Shown: in pieces, positions 36,463 to 44,218 of the stretch
How positions within the stretch are numbered: the first letter of the stretch is position 1
Layout of the letters: the number at the start of each line of letters is the position of its first letter
NCBI RefSeq assembly: GCF_014640115.1
Contig: NZ_BMGI01000001.1
Span: forward strand, 456,501 to 520,500
Length of the DNA: 64,000 bases
Origin: Sinisalibacter lacisalsi
Lineage (GTDB): Bacteria; Pseudomonadota; Alphaproteobacteria; Rhodobacterales; Rhodobacteraceae
Reading direction: 5' to 3'
Position numbers and translations under genes: made by a program
The notes under the pieces: model-generated
Databases searched by the model: none
Told to the model about the DNA's origin: nothing
Seen by the model: the letters and a program-made list of their open reading frames with translations, nothing else

Positions 36463-37970
36463 TCCGCTGCCTCCTTGGCCGGGGCAAAGTCATCGGGGAA
36501 ATGCCGGAGCGCCGACATCACCGGATAGGGCGTGAAGCCGCCGAGCGCGCAGAGCGAACCGTCGCGCATGGTTTCGCACAGGTCTTCCACCAGATCGCGC
36601 ACGTCTTCGCCTGCGGTGAGCCGGTCGATGGTTTCCACCCCGCGCACGGCGCCGATCCGGCAGGGGGTGCACTTGCCGCAGCTTTCCACCGCGCAGAATT
36701 CGAAGGCGAAACGGGCCTGCGCCGCCATGTCGGCGGTATCGTCGAACACCACGACGCCGGCGTGCCCGATCAGCCCGCCCGCACCGTCGAATTCCTCGTA
36801 TCCGAAGGGGGTATCGAAGGCGCTCGCCGGCATGTAGGCGCCGAGCGGCCCGCCGACCTGCACCGCCTTGACCGGCCGGCCCGAGCGCGTGCCGCCGGCG
36901 ACATCATTCACCAACTCGCCCAGCGGCATCCCGAAGGCCGTCTCGAACAACCCGCCGCGCGCCACGTTGCCCGCGATCTGGATCGGCATGGTGCCGCGCG
37001 AGCGCCCGAGGCCGAAGCTGGCGTAATGCTTGGCTCCCTTCTCGAAGATCACCGGGATCGTCGCCAGAGACAGCACGTTGTTCACCACCGTGGGCTTGCC
37101 GAAGAACCCTTCCAGCGCCGGCAGCGGCGGCTTTGCCCGCACAACGCCGCGCTTACCTTCCATCGAGTTGAGCAGCGAGGTTTCCTCGCCGCAGACGTAA
37201 GCCCCCGCGCCGACGCGGATCTCGATGTCGAACGCCTTGCCCGAGCCAAGCACGCTTTCGCCGAGCAGCCCGGAGGCGCGGGCGATCTCCACCGCACGCG
37301 TCATCGTGGCGATGGCGTCGGGGTATTCCGAGCGCAGGTAGACGTAGCCCATTGTTGCGCCCACGCCGATCCCGGCGATCGCCATGCCCTCGATCAGCGA
37401 GAAGGGATCGCCCTCCATCACCATGCGGTCGGCGAAGGTGCCTGAATCGCCCTCGTCGGCGTTGCAGACGATATACTTCTGGTCGGCTTTCGCGCCCGCC
37501 ACGGTCTGCCACTTGATCCCGGTGGGAAAGCCGGCGCCGCCACGCCCGCGCAAGCCGCTGTCGATCACCGTCTGCACGATAGCGTCGGCGTCGGCCAGCG
37601 CGGCGCGCAGGCCCGAAAGCCCGCCCTGCGCCTCGTAGTCTTCCAGCGAGAGCGGCTCGATCACGCCGACGCGGGCGAAGGTCAGGCGGGTTTGCCGGGC
37701 GAAGAAGGGGATTTCCTCGGTCGGGCCGTGGCCCTCAAGCGTGCCGTCGAGCAGTGCGGGCACGTCGTCGGGGCGCACCGGGCCGTAAGCGTGGCGCACG
37801 CCGTCGCGCTCCACCTCCACCAGCGGCTCCAGCCAAGCCATGCCGCGCGAGCCGACGCGCTTCAGGGTAAGGTCGATCCCCCGGGCGGCGGCCTCCTCGG
37901 TCAGCCGGGCCGCAACGGCTTCGGCCCCGAGGGCGCGCGCGGCGGCGTCGAGCGAGAGAAACACCTTCAT
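36459..37970 (-). CDS. fdsB: NAD-dependent formate dehydrogenase beta subunit (NuoF-like)
   Basis: The 503-residue protein has a thioredoxin-like N-terminal part (about residues 1-120) and a NuoF/51-kDa domain with the FMN/NADH site (GLRGRGGAGFPTGIKW; NADEGDSGTFADR). The [4Fe-4S] motif ESCGKCTPCRIG lies near the C-terminus. It passes electrons from FdsA to NAD+. Both ends are 4-base overlaps with fdsG and fdsA. Confidence 0.96.
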   Translation of the reverse strand: MKVFLSLDAAARALGAEAVAARLTEEAAARGIDLTLKRVGSRGMAWLEPLVEVERDGVRHAYGPVRPDDVPALLDGTLEGHGPTEEIPFFARQTRLTFARVGVIEPLSLEDYEAQGGLSGLRAALADADAIVQTVIDSGLRGRGGAGFPTGIKWQTVAGAKADQKYIVCNADEGDSGTFADRMVMEGDPFSLIEGMAIAGIGVGATMGYVYLRSEYPDAIATMTRAVEIARASGLLGESVLGSGKAFDIEIRVGAGAYVCGEETSLLNSMEGKRGVVRAKPPLPALEGFFGKPTVVNNVLSLATIPVIFEKGAKHYASFGLGRSRGTMPIQIAGNVARGGLFETAFGMPLGELVNDVAGGTRSGRPVKAVQVGGPLGAYMPASAFDTPFGYEEFDGAGGLIGHAGVVVFDDTADMAAQARFAFEFCAVESCGKCTPCRIGAVRGVETIDRLTAGEDVRDLVEDLCETMRDGSLCALGGFTPYPVMSALRHFPDDFAPAKEAAE

Positions 37971-38428
37971 GCCGAAACCTCCGCCACGAGGTCTTCCGCG
38001 CTCAGCCCGGCCACCGGGCGGCCGTCGATCATCGCCGCCGGGCCGTTGGCGCAGAGGCCGAGGCAATAGACCGGCTCGACCGTCACCGCGCCGTTGGCCG
38101 AAGTGCCGTGCCACGCCGTGCCCAGCTTTTCGAGCACCGCGTCGGCGAAGCCCACTCCGCCCACGGCCTGGCAGGCCTCGGCGCGGCAGATCTTCACCAC
38201 GTGGCGCCCGGCGGGGACGCTGCGGAAATCGTGATAGAAGCTCATCACGCCATGCACTTCCGCGCGCCCGATGTTGAGCGCCTCGGCAATCATCGGCACG
38301 GCCTCTGCGGGCACGTGCCCGAAGGCCGATTGCAGACTGTGCAGGATCGGAAGGAGCGGGCCTTCGCGGTGCATTTCGGCGGCGATCAGGGCAGCGATCG
38401 CCTCTTGGGTCGGGGACGGTGCGGTCAT
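37967..38428 (-). CDS. fdsG: NAD-dependent formate dehydrogenase gamma subunit (NuoE-like)
   Basis: The 153-residue [2Fe-2S] protein is related to NuoE. Its cysteine ligands are in CRAEACQAVG and in CLGLCANGPA. It is the first enzyme gene of the fdsG-fdsB-fdsA-fdhD-fdsD operon, starting 85 bases after the LysR gene. AGGGA precedes the ATG. The large inverted repeat at 38494-38524 lies in the spacer just ahead. Confidence 0.95.
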   Translation of the reverse strand: MTAPSPTQEAIAALIAAEMHREGPLLPILHSLQSAFGHVPAEAVPMIAEALNIGRAEVHGVMSFYHDFRSVPAGRHVVKICRAEACQAVGGVGFADAVLEKLGTAWHGTSANGAVTVEPVYCLGLCANGPAAMIDGRPVAGLSAEDLVAEVSA

Positions 38429-38493
38429 GGAGTTTCCCTGAATGTCTCACCGGTCAGATGGACCAGGTTGGACGGGCTTTCAATATCGTTTTT

Positions 38494-38524
38494 CCGTTGA
38501 TTGATTGTTTTTGTCAATCAACGG
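38494..38524. promoter_or_regulatory. Perfect 11-bp inverted repeat between the LysR gene and fdsG
   Basis: CCGTTGATTGA and TCAATCAACGG flank a 9-base T-rich loop. The right arm includes the LysR stop codon. It lacks a T-run on either side, so it is either a weak terminator of the LysR gene or an operator for fds. It holds TTGAT/ATCAA half-sites like those at 39434-39450. Confidence 0.5.
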
Positions 38525-39398
38525 AAATCTTGTGCGCTTCGTCGAGCAACGCCTGCAGCACCGGGGTGTGAGGCTCCTGGAAAGCCGCGACGAGGCCGAC
38601 TGCGGGGCTTTCGCCGGACTGGCGGATCGGAATGATGGCGAGATCCTTGCCGCCGGCAAGGAAGGCGGCCATGTCTTCGGGCAGGATCGTGACCCAGCCG
38701 CCCGATGCGACATGGCTCACCAGAACCACGGTGGAATTGGATTCCATCTTCGCGACGGGGGCGATCCCCGCCTGCATGAACGCATGGTTGATGATGCGGC
38801 GGTTCTGCATGTCGGGGGTGAGCAGGCAGAGACGGGTGCCGTCGAGATCGCCCCAATCGACAGTTTCGCGTGATGCCAACGGGTGATCGGGCGCGCAGAC
38901 GAGGGTGTAGACCTCGCGATAGAGAAAGGCGGTGGAGACCCGGCCGAGCGGTTCGTTGTCGAGGTAGGAAAGGCCGGCGTCGATCTCGAGGTTTTCGAGC
39001 ATGGCGAGGATATCCTCGGACGTGCGCGAGAGGATGGTGAAATCGACGTTGGGGTGGCGGGCGGAAAATCCGGCAGCAAGGCGTGAGGCCCAGGTGAGCG
39101 CCGTGGGGATCACCGCGAGGCGGAGGTTCCCGGCAAGACCTTCGCGTGAAAACCGCATCTCCTCGCGCAAACGGCGGGCATCGCCCACGATCTGGCGCGC
39201 CCAGTGCAGCGCGCGCTGGCCCTCGGGCGTCAGCCCGCCGAAGCGCGAACCACGCCGCACGAGTTGAACGCCGAGATGGTCTTCGAGCTGCTTTATCCCT
39301 GTGGAAAGCGAGGGCTGCGTGATCCCGAGGCTCTGCGCCGCGCGGCCGAAATGCTGCTCGCGCGCGAGGGCGATGAGCATTTCAAGCTTGGCGAGCAT
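38514..39398 (-). CDS. LysR family regulator of formate dehydrogenase
   Basis: The product is about 294 residues from MLAKLEMLIALAREQHFGRA, the usual LysR N-terminus. An ATG 17 codons earlier is possible, and neither has a strong site. The winged helix has AAQSLGITQPSLSTGIKQLE, and the periplasmic-binding-like effector domain follows. It lies directly upstream of fdsG on the same strand, as LysR-type FdsR does in other formate dehydrogenase operons. It probably senses a formate-linked signal, by inference. Confidence 0.9.
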   Translation of the reverse strand: MLAKLEMLIALAREQHFGRAAQSLGITQPSLSTGIKQLEDHLGVQLVRRGSRFGGLTPEGQRALHWARQIVGDARRLREEMRFSREGLAGNLRLAVIPTALTWASRLAAGFSARHPNVDFTILSRTSEDILAMLENLEIDAGLSYLDNEPLGRVSTAFLYREVYTLVCAPDHPLASRETVDWGDLDGTRLCLLTPDMQNRRIINHAFMQAGIAPVAKMESNSTVVLVSHVASGGWVTILPEDMAAFLAGGKDLAIIPIRQSGESPAVGLVAAFQEPHTPVLQALLDEAHKISVD

Positions 39399-39433
39399 GA
39401 TCGAGGATCCATATCGTTGATGAGACAGCCTAT

Positions 39434-39450
39434 CTTGATAGCTTATCAAG
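39434..39450. promoter_or_regulatory. LysR-type operator upstream of the LysR gene
   Basis: CTTGATA, three bases, TATCAAG is a perfect palindrome and contains TTGAT-N5-ATCAA, a form of the T-N11-A LysR box. It lies 36 bases before the regulator start, where autoregulation would act. Confidence 0.5.
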
Positions 39451-39557
39451 CCCGGCCCGACGGCGCCATCTCTGCGCGTCCCGTTCCGACAGCTAGCCAG
39501 CGAACCGGCTTCGAACCGCGCATGAGCGATGGGGCAACCTGCCTTGGCCGCAGATTG

Positions 39558-40208
39558 TCAGACCGGCTTGAAGCTCCGGTCTTCGGCGTCGAACCACATC
39601 AGGTCGCCCTCGCCGATATCGTGCCAGAGCCCGTGCAGGGTCAGTTCCTCGGCCTCGACGGCCTCGCGCACGAAGGGAAAGGTCATCAGGTTGTCGAGCG
39701 AGACGACGACGGCTTCCTTTTCCAGCGCGTCGATGCACTCGGGGCCGGACCGCGTGGCCTTGATCCGGTCATAACCCGGCTGGAGCAGGTCCATCCAGCG
39801 GCCGACGAAGCTGGTTTCCTCGCGCAGCTCGGGCGCGGTTCCCATCGTCATGTCATAGAACCCGCGCACACCGCCGCAGGACGAATGGCCCATGACGATC
39901 ACATGCGCGACCTTGAGCGCGGTCACCGCGTATTCGATCGTGGCCGAGGTGCCGTGCTTCTGGCCGTCGGGTTCATAGGGCGGCACCAGGTTGGCGATGT
40001 TGCGGTGGATGAAGAACTCGCCTTGGTCCGCGCCGAAAATCGAGGTCACGTGCACCCGGCTGTCGCAGCAGGATATGATCATCGCCCGCGGGTGCTGGCC
40101 CTCGGTGGCAAGGCGGCGATACCATGACTTGTTTTCGGCATAGCCGGTGGCTTTCCAGCCCTGGTATCGGCTCACGAGATAATGTGGCAGCGGCCGTGCG
40201 ACGGTCAT
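39558..40208 (-). CDS. Beta-class carbonic anhydrase
   Basis: The 216-residue cytoplasmic Zn enzyme interconverts CO2 and bicarbonate. Ligands are Cys48 in CCDSRV with the Asp49/Arg51 dyad, and His108 and Cys111 in GHSSCGG. GGAAGAG precedes the ATG. It is upstream of the formate dehydrogenase regulator on the same strand. Formate oxidation yields CO2, so a metabolic link is possible though not shown. A 7-bp inverted repeat lies in its divergent promoter region. Confidence 0.95.
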   Translation of the reverse strand: MTVARPLPHYLVSRYQGWKATGYAENKSWYRRLATEGQHPRAMIISCCDSRVHVTSIFGADQGEFFIHRNIANLVPPYEPDGQKHGTSATIEYAVTALKVAHVIVMGHSSCGGVRGFYDMTMGTAPELREETSFVGRWMDLLQPGYDRIKATRSGPECIDALEKEAVVVSLDNLMTFPFVREAVEAEELTLHGLWHDIGEGDLMWFDAEDRSFKPV

Positions 40209-40257
40209 GCAAAGTCTCTTCCAGCGGTTACCTCAGGGGGTTCTAGGCTGGATTTTG

Positions 40258-40278
40258 CAGAAATTCGAGGGATTTCTG
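40258..40278. promoter_or_regulatory. Inverted repeat in the carbonic anhydrase divergent promoter
   Basis: CAGAAAT, seven bases, ATTTCTG is a perfect palindrome about 50 bases from the carbonic anhydrase start and 70 from the next gene. It could be an operator. No regulator was assigned. Confidence 0.35.
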
Positions 40279-40350
40279 GCACGCGCGGAAACCTTTTCTT
40301 GAGATGGCGGTGACAGCATCTCCGGGGTTAGGGAATGGAGGGGTGTGACC

Positions 40351-40731
40351 GTGAACGCAGTTTTGCGATTGCAACATGACGAGATCGTGCGGCTCGACCG
40401 GAGCCAGCTCGAGGTGCTCTACCAGAGCCTCGGGCCGCGGGGGGCCGACAAGGTGGTCAGCCATGCGTTGGAGGAGCTTGCGGTGACGCTGTCGCGCGCC
40501 TCGGGCGAATACCGCGCCGGCGAAATAGAGGCGCTGCGCACTTCCGTCAAAGCGCTCGTCGCGGTGGCGCAGCAGGTGGGAATGACCCTGCTCGCCCGGG
40601 TCGGGCGCGACGTGCTGGATCTTTCACGAAGCTACGATGCGGCCGCTTTCGGGGCAACGATGGCGCGCCTCGAGCGGATCGGGGAAAGCTCTCTCGTCGC
40701 GGTGTGGGATCTGCAGGATCTTTCGATCTGA
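40351..40731 (+). CDS. Small helical protein of unknown function
   Basis: The start was placed at the GTG of MNAVLRLQHDEIVRL, which has GGAGG eight bases ahead. A GTG two codons earlier is too close to that site. The 126-residue protein is almost all alpha-helix (VVSHALEELAVTLSRASGEY; GEIEALRTSVKALVAVAQQV). The length and four-helix look recall phosphotransfer (HPt-like) or dimerisation domains, but the expected His context is not convincing. It lies before the leucyl aminopeptidase gene, 84 bases away. Confidence 0.7.
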   Translation: MNAVLRLQHDEIVRLDRSQLEVLYQSLGPRGADKVVSHALEELAVTLSRASGEYRAGEIEALRTSVKALVAVAQQVGMTLLARVGRDVLDLSRSYDAAAFGATMARLERIGESSLVAVWDLQDLSI

Positions 40732-40815
40732 GGCTCGCGGTGGTGCGGGCAGTCGCTGGCCCTTGCGGGTTCGCACCGGCGCGATAGTCTGGGCCCGAAA
40801 CAACCGGAGCCCACC

Positions 40816-42201
40816 ATGACCCTCACCTTTGTCCCGCACCGGGAAGACAGCCTTCCGCTACACCTCGTCGACAAGCCGGGGCTTGCCGCGCTGGTGGACC
40901 GGCTCGATCCGGCCCAGCGCGCCTGGGTCGAGGCGAGCGGTTTCGAGGCCGGGCTGGGCAAGGTGCTGATGGTGCCGGGCCACGATGGCGGGCACGCACT
41001 CGCCCTGGTGGGCCATGGCGACGAGGCGAAGCGGGCGCGGCAGCGATTCGGCTTTGCCAAGGCCCGCGCGGCGCTTCCGGCTGGCACTTTTCACCTTGTC
41101 AGCAATCTCGAAGGGGCCGAGCTCGAGGAGGCGGCGCTGGGATGGTTGCTCGCGGGCTATCGCTTCGCGCGCTACAAGGACGCGCCCGGGCCCAAGGCCG
41201 GGCTGATCGCCCCCGCCGGGGTGGATGCCGCGCGGCTGGAAGCGATCGCGGCGGGCGAGGCCTTGACCCGCGACCTGATCAACACCCCGGCCTCTGACAT
41301 GGGGCCGGATGAACTGGAGGATGCCGCGCGTGCGCTGGCCGCCCGGTTCGGCGCGCATCTTGCCGTGACGGCGGGCGACGATCTGCTCGCCGCCAATTTC
41401 CCGATGATCCATGCAGTCGGCCGGGCCTCGCCGCGCGCCCCCAGGCTGATCGACCTGGCCTGGGGCGATACCGGCCCGCGCCTGACGCTCGTGGGCAAGG
41501 GCGTGTGCTTCGATTCCGGTGGGCTCAACCTCAAGCCCGGCACCTCGATGGGGTTGATGAAGAAGGACATGGGGGGCGCGGCCACGGTGCTGGGGCTGGC
41601 CCGGATGATCATGGCGCTGGACCTGAAACTGCAACTGCGGGTTCTGATCCCGGCGGTGGAGAATGCGATCTCCGGCAACGCCTTCCGGCCCGGCGATGTT
41701 CTCACCAGCCGCAAGACCCTGACCGTGGAGATCAACAACACTGACGCAGAGGGGCGGCTGGTTCTGGCCGACGCGCTGGCCTATGCCGACGAAGAGCGGC
41801 CCGACCTTCTGATTTCGATGGCGACGCTCACCGGAGCGGCGCGGGTGGCGGTCGGCGCCGATCTTGCGCCGTTCTACTCGACCGAGCCGAAGCTTTCCGA
41901 CGCGCTTCGCACGGTGGCGGGGCGGGTGGCCGACCCGGTGTGGGAAATGCCGTTCTGGACGCCTTATGAAGAGATGATCGAGCCCGGCATCGCGGACCTC
42001 GACAACGCGCCCTCGGGCGGCATGGCTGGGTCGATCACCGCGGCCCTGTTCCTGCGCCGGTTCGTGACGCAGACCCCGGCCTACGGGCATTTCGATATCT
42101 ACGGCTGGCAACCCGCCGACGCTCCGGCCCGGCCCAAGGGTGGCGTGGGGCAGGGCGCGCGGGCGCTGCTGGCCGCCCTGCCGGAGGTTCTGGGCCTGTG
42201 A
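40816..42201 (+). CDS. Leucyl aminopeptidase (M17)
   Basis: The 461-residue cytoplasmic metallo-exopeptidase has GKGVCFDSGGLNLKPGTSM with the first metal Lys/Asp region and the M17 signature NTDAEGRLVLADAL. It removes N-terminal residues in peptide turnover. The N-terminal domain (about 150 residues) is shorter and divergent from PepA, as in the PepB-like proteins common in alphaproteobacteria. The stop overlaps the next GTG (GTGA). Confidence 0.95.
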   Translation: MTLTFVPHREDSLPLHLVDKPGLAALVDRLDPAQRAWVEASGFEAGLGKVLMVPGHDGGHALALVGHGDEAKRARQRFGFAKARAALPAGTFHLVSNLEGAELEEAALGWLLAGYRFARYKDAPGPKAGLIAPAGVDAARLEAIAAGEALTRDLINTPASDMGPDELEDAARALAARFGAHLAVTAGDDLLAANFPMIHAVGRASPRAPRLIDLAWGDTGPRLTLVGKGVCFDSGGLNLKPGTSMGLMKKDMGGAATVLGLARMIMALDLKLQLRVLIPAVENAISGNAFRPGDVLTSRKTLTVEINNTDAEGRLVLADALAYADEERPDLLISMATLTGAARVAVGADLAPFYSTEPKLSDALRTVAGRVADPVWEMPFWTPYEEMIEPGIADLDNAPSGGMAGSITAALFLRRFVTQTPAYGHFDIYGWQPADAPARPKGGVGQGARALLAALPEVLGL

Positions 42202-43118
42202 CCGACCGGCGCCTAACCCCCGCGAACGGGCGGGTGGCGCATGTCTCGTTGCGCGGCGAGGTGGCGGCGGAACGCTACACTGAAGGCGAGCGCCGCCGGG
42301 TGTGCCGCCCGGTGGCCGCGATCCGGGACGATCGACGCCCTCGTGCGCGGCTGCGCGAGTTGATTCTGCACGAGGTTTTCGTGGTGCTCGAGGAGCGCGA
42401 TGGCTGGGCCTTCGGCTTTGCCGCGCGCGACGGCTATGTCGGCCATGTGCGCGCCGATGACCTCGGGCCCGAGCTCTGGCAGACGACCCACGTCGTGACC
42501 GCCCGGCAAAGCTACCTTGTGGAAGAACCGGTGCTGAAAACCGACGCCGAGATCAGCGCGATCTCCTTCGGCACGCGTCTCTCGGTGATGACCACCCACG
42601 AGGACGGGCGCTGGGGCGAGGTTGCGGTTCTGCGCGCGCCTGGCGAGGAGGAGGGCCACAAGCGGACCTCGACGATGTATGTGCCGATGGCGCATCTCGC
42701 GCCGGTGAACGCGCGGGATGCCGATCCCGTCACGGTGGCCGAGAGGTTTCTCGGCACGCCCTACCTCTGGGGCGGCAACTCGGGTTTCGGGATCGATTGT
42801 TCGGGGCTGGTGCAGGCGGCGCTCATGGCCTGTGGTGTCGACTGCCCCGGCGACAGTGACATGCAGGCGGCGCTCGGTGACGAGGCGGAGGGTGCGCCGG
42901 AGCGGGGCGATCTGCTGTTCTGGAAGGGCCATGTGGCGATCGTGGTAGGCGCGGACCGGCTGATCCATGCCAATGCTCATCACATGGCGGTGGCTCACGA
43001 GGGGATCGAGGCTGCCAGACGCCGCATCGAGGCGCAGGGCGAGGGCGCGGTGATCGCGCACAGGCGCATCGCCCGTCCGCCCGAACGGGCGACCTCGCTC
43101 ACTCCACCGCGCGGATGA
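42198..43118 (+). CDS. NlpC/P60 family cell-wall hydrolase
   Basis: The 306-residue protein has two SH3-like segments (about residues 55-90 and 100-165), then an NlpC/P60 domain with catalytic Cys201 in GIDCSGLVQAAL and His245 in GHVAIVVG. It is predicted to cut a peptidoglycan peptide bond (gamma-D-Glu-diaminopimelate type). No signal peptide is visible at this start, which is odd for a wall hydrolase; similar proteins beside aminopeptidases are thought to recycle murein peptides in the cytoplasm. It is coupled to the aminopeptidase by GTGA. Confidence 0.9.
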   Translation: MTDRRLTPANGRVAHVSLRGEVAAERYTEGERRRVCRPVAAIRDDRRPRARLRELILHEVFVVLEERDGWAFGFAARDGYVGHVRADDLGPELWQTTHVVTARQSYLVEEPVLKTDAEISAISFGTRLSVMTTHEDGRWGEVAVLRAPGEEEGHKRTSTMYVPMAHLAPVNARDADPVTVAERFLGTPYLWGGNSGFGIDCSGLVQAALMACGVDCPGDSDMQAALGDEAEGAPERGDLLFWKGHVAIVVGADRLIHANAHHMAVAHEGIEAARRRIEAQGEGAVIAHRRIARPPERATSLTPPRG

Positions 43119-43443
43119 GCTTGCGCTCGAGCACGCGCAGAACGGCCCTGAGATCAGCCCCGCGCTTGAGGATCCGCCCGTCCATCGCGACAACGGCATA
43201 TTGCCCCTGCCGGTGGCGCAGCTTGGGACGCTTCTCGATCCGGTAAAGCGGGTGTTCGGCGGTGTGGCGGAAGACGGAAAATATCGCCACGTCCTTGAGA
43301 AAGCTCATCCCGTAGTCGCGCCACTCGCCGGCGGCGACCATGCGGCCATAGAGCCCGAGAATGATGCCAAGCTCGGCGCGGTCAAAGGCGATCTTCTCGC
43401 TTGCCTCGGGGCCGGGAAAGGGCGTCGGGGTTTGCACGTTCAT
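43099..43443 (-). CDS. DUF2794 family protein
   Basis: The 114-residue protein has the DUF2794 pattern: FDRAELGIILGLYGRMVAAG, EWRDYGMSFLKDVAIFSVFR, then a basic C-terminal part (YRIEKRPKLRHRQGQYAVVA). It is widespread in alphaproteobacteria with no known function. The ATG at 43443 is used; an upstream TTG two codons earlier is less likely. It overlaps the NlpC gene by 20 bases, tail to tail. Confidence 0.85.
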   Translation of the reverse strand: MNVQTPTPFPGPEASEKIAFDRAELGIILGLYGRMVAAGEWRDYGMSFLKDVAIFSVFRHTAEHPLYRIEKRPKLRHRQGQYAVVAMDGRILKRGADLRAVLRVLERKLIRAVE

Positions 43444-43542
43444 TCGCAAAGGATGGGCGTAAGCCGCGTGTAAATCAACTCCCCGGCATCATCCGGACCG
43501 GCCGTTGCCCCGATTGCGCCACGAAAAGACCCCCCTCAAACC

Positions 43543-43687
43543 CTGTTATCAGCCAAGACCTGCCCATTTCGGCAGGCACTAACAGACTGTAGCGAGTGAA
43601 AAACTCAACCCCGGCGCCGCATACAACAGCCCCCACCCAGTTCGCGGCGCCGGGGGGCTACACCCCCGCCTTGTGCGGGGTTTTTTT
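43543..43687 (+). ncRNA. Candidate structured small RNA
   Basis: Three nested or serial perfect stems occur in about 145 bases without a gene. Stem 1 is CTGTTA/TAACAG (43543-43548 with 43580-43585), enclosing CCTGCC/GGCAGG (43559-43564 with 43571-43576). Stem 2 is the 12-bp CCCCGGCGCCGC/GCGGCGCCGGGG (43609-43620 with 43644-43655), with a C-rich 23-base loop (AGCCCCCACCC). Stem 3 is the canonical terminator. No known RNA family (tmRNA, 6S, SRP, RNase P) was recognised. The 5' end and promoter are unknown; TGTTAT at 43544 could be a -10 box, in which case the transcript is shorter. Confidence 0.5.
43664..43687 (+). terminator. Strong Rho-independent terminator upstream of paaI
   Basis: CCCCGC, a 5-base loop, GCGGGG and seven T residues follow each other exactly. 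There is no rightward protein gene within 500 bases upstream except the NlpC gene, whose own end is at 43118, so this terminator implies another transcript. Confidence 0.9.
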
Positions 43688-43711
43688 CTTGTCTCGTCTC
43701 AACACTATTGA

Positions 43712-43723
43712 CCGACCGGTCGG
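43712..43723. promoter_or_regulatory. TetR-type operator before paaI
   Basis: CCGACCGGTCGG is a perfect 12-base palindrome, and TTGACC overlapping its left edge resembles a -35 box. The cluster it precedes ends in a TetR gene. Operators of this ACCGACCGGTCGGT type are known for TetR regulators of phenylacetate or acyl-CoA metabolism, so autoregulated repression of paaI-paaK-tetR is likely. Confidence 0.65.
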
Positions 43724-43762
43724 GTTTATGCAGTCTTCCCGCCAGGAGATCAGGGAGGAGCC

Positions 43763-44197
43763 ATGACCCCGGAGGAACGCGCCCGCCGGTCGGCCGATGC
43801 GATGTGGGCCGACGACCGCGCCAGCCAGGCGGCGGGGATGACGCTCGTCGAGGTCGGTCCCGGCCGCTCTGTCATGACGATGATGGTGCGCGACACCATG
43901 GCAAATGGCCACGGCATCGCCCATGGCGGCTACATTTTTGCGCTGGCGGATTCCGCCTTCGCCTTCGCCTGCAACAGTTACAACACGCTTGTCGTCGCCC
44001 AGCACAACTCGATCACCTACCTCGCTCCCGGCAAGGTGGGCGAAGTGCTCACCGCAACCGCCACCGAGGCGCACCGGGCCGGGCGCTCGGGCATCTACGA
44101 TGTGATCGTCACCGGGGATGGCGGGCGGCAGGTGGCAATTTTTCGCGGTCATTCGCGCCAGATCAACGGCGCCCATTTCGAGGAGCCCGGCACCTGA
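43763..44197 (+). CDS. paaI: PaaI hotdog thioesterase
   Basis: The 144-residue hotdog-fold thioesterase has MANGHGIAHGGYIFALADSA near residues 46-65 and the helix-strand pattern of PaaI. It releases CoA from (ring-hydroxylated) phenylacetyl-CoA intermediates and may rescue CoA. A good GGGAGGAG lies before the ATG. It is first in the paaI-paaK-tetR cluster, 40 bases after the palindrome. Confidence 0.92.
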   Translation: MTPEERARRSADAMWADDRASQAAGMTLVEVGPGRSVMTMMVRDTMANGHGIAHGGYIFALADSAFAFACNSYNTLVVAQHNSITYLAPGKVGEVLTATATEAHRAGRSGIYDVIVTGDGGRQVAIFRGHSRQINGAHFEEPGT

Positions 44198-44218
44198 ACG
44201 CCGGCCATGGAGAACGAC

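Noticed and set aside
43543-43687. tmRNA, 6S or SRP RNA identity for the structured RNA
   Set aside because: No tag-peptide frame of the AANDN type, no GGAAGG SRP core loop and no long 6S-like rod were found.
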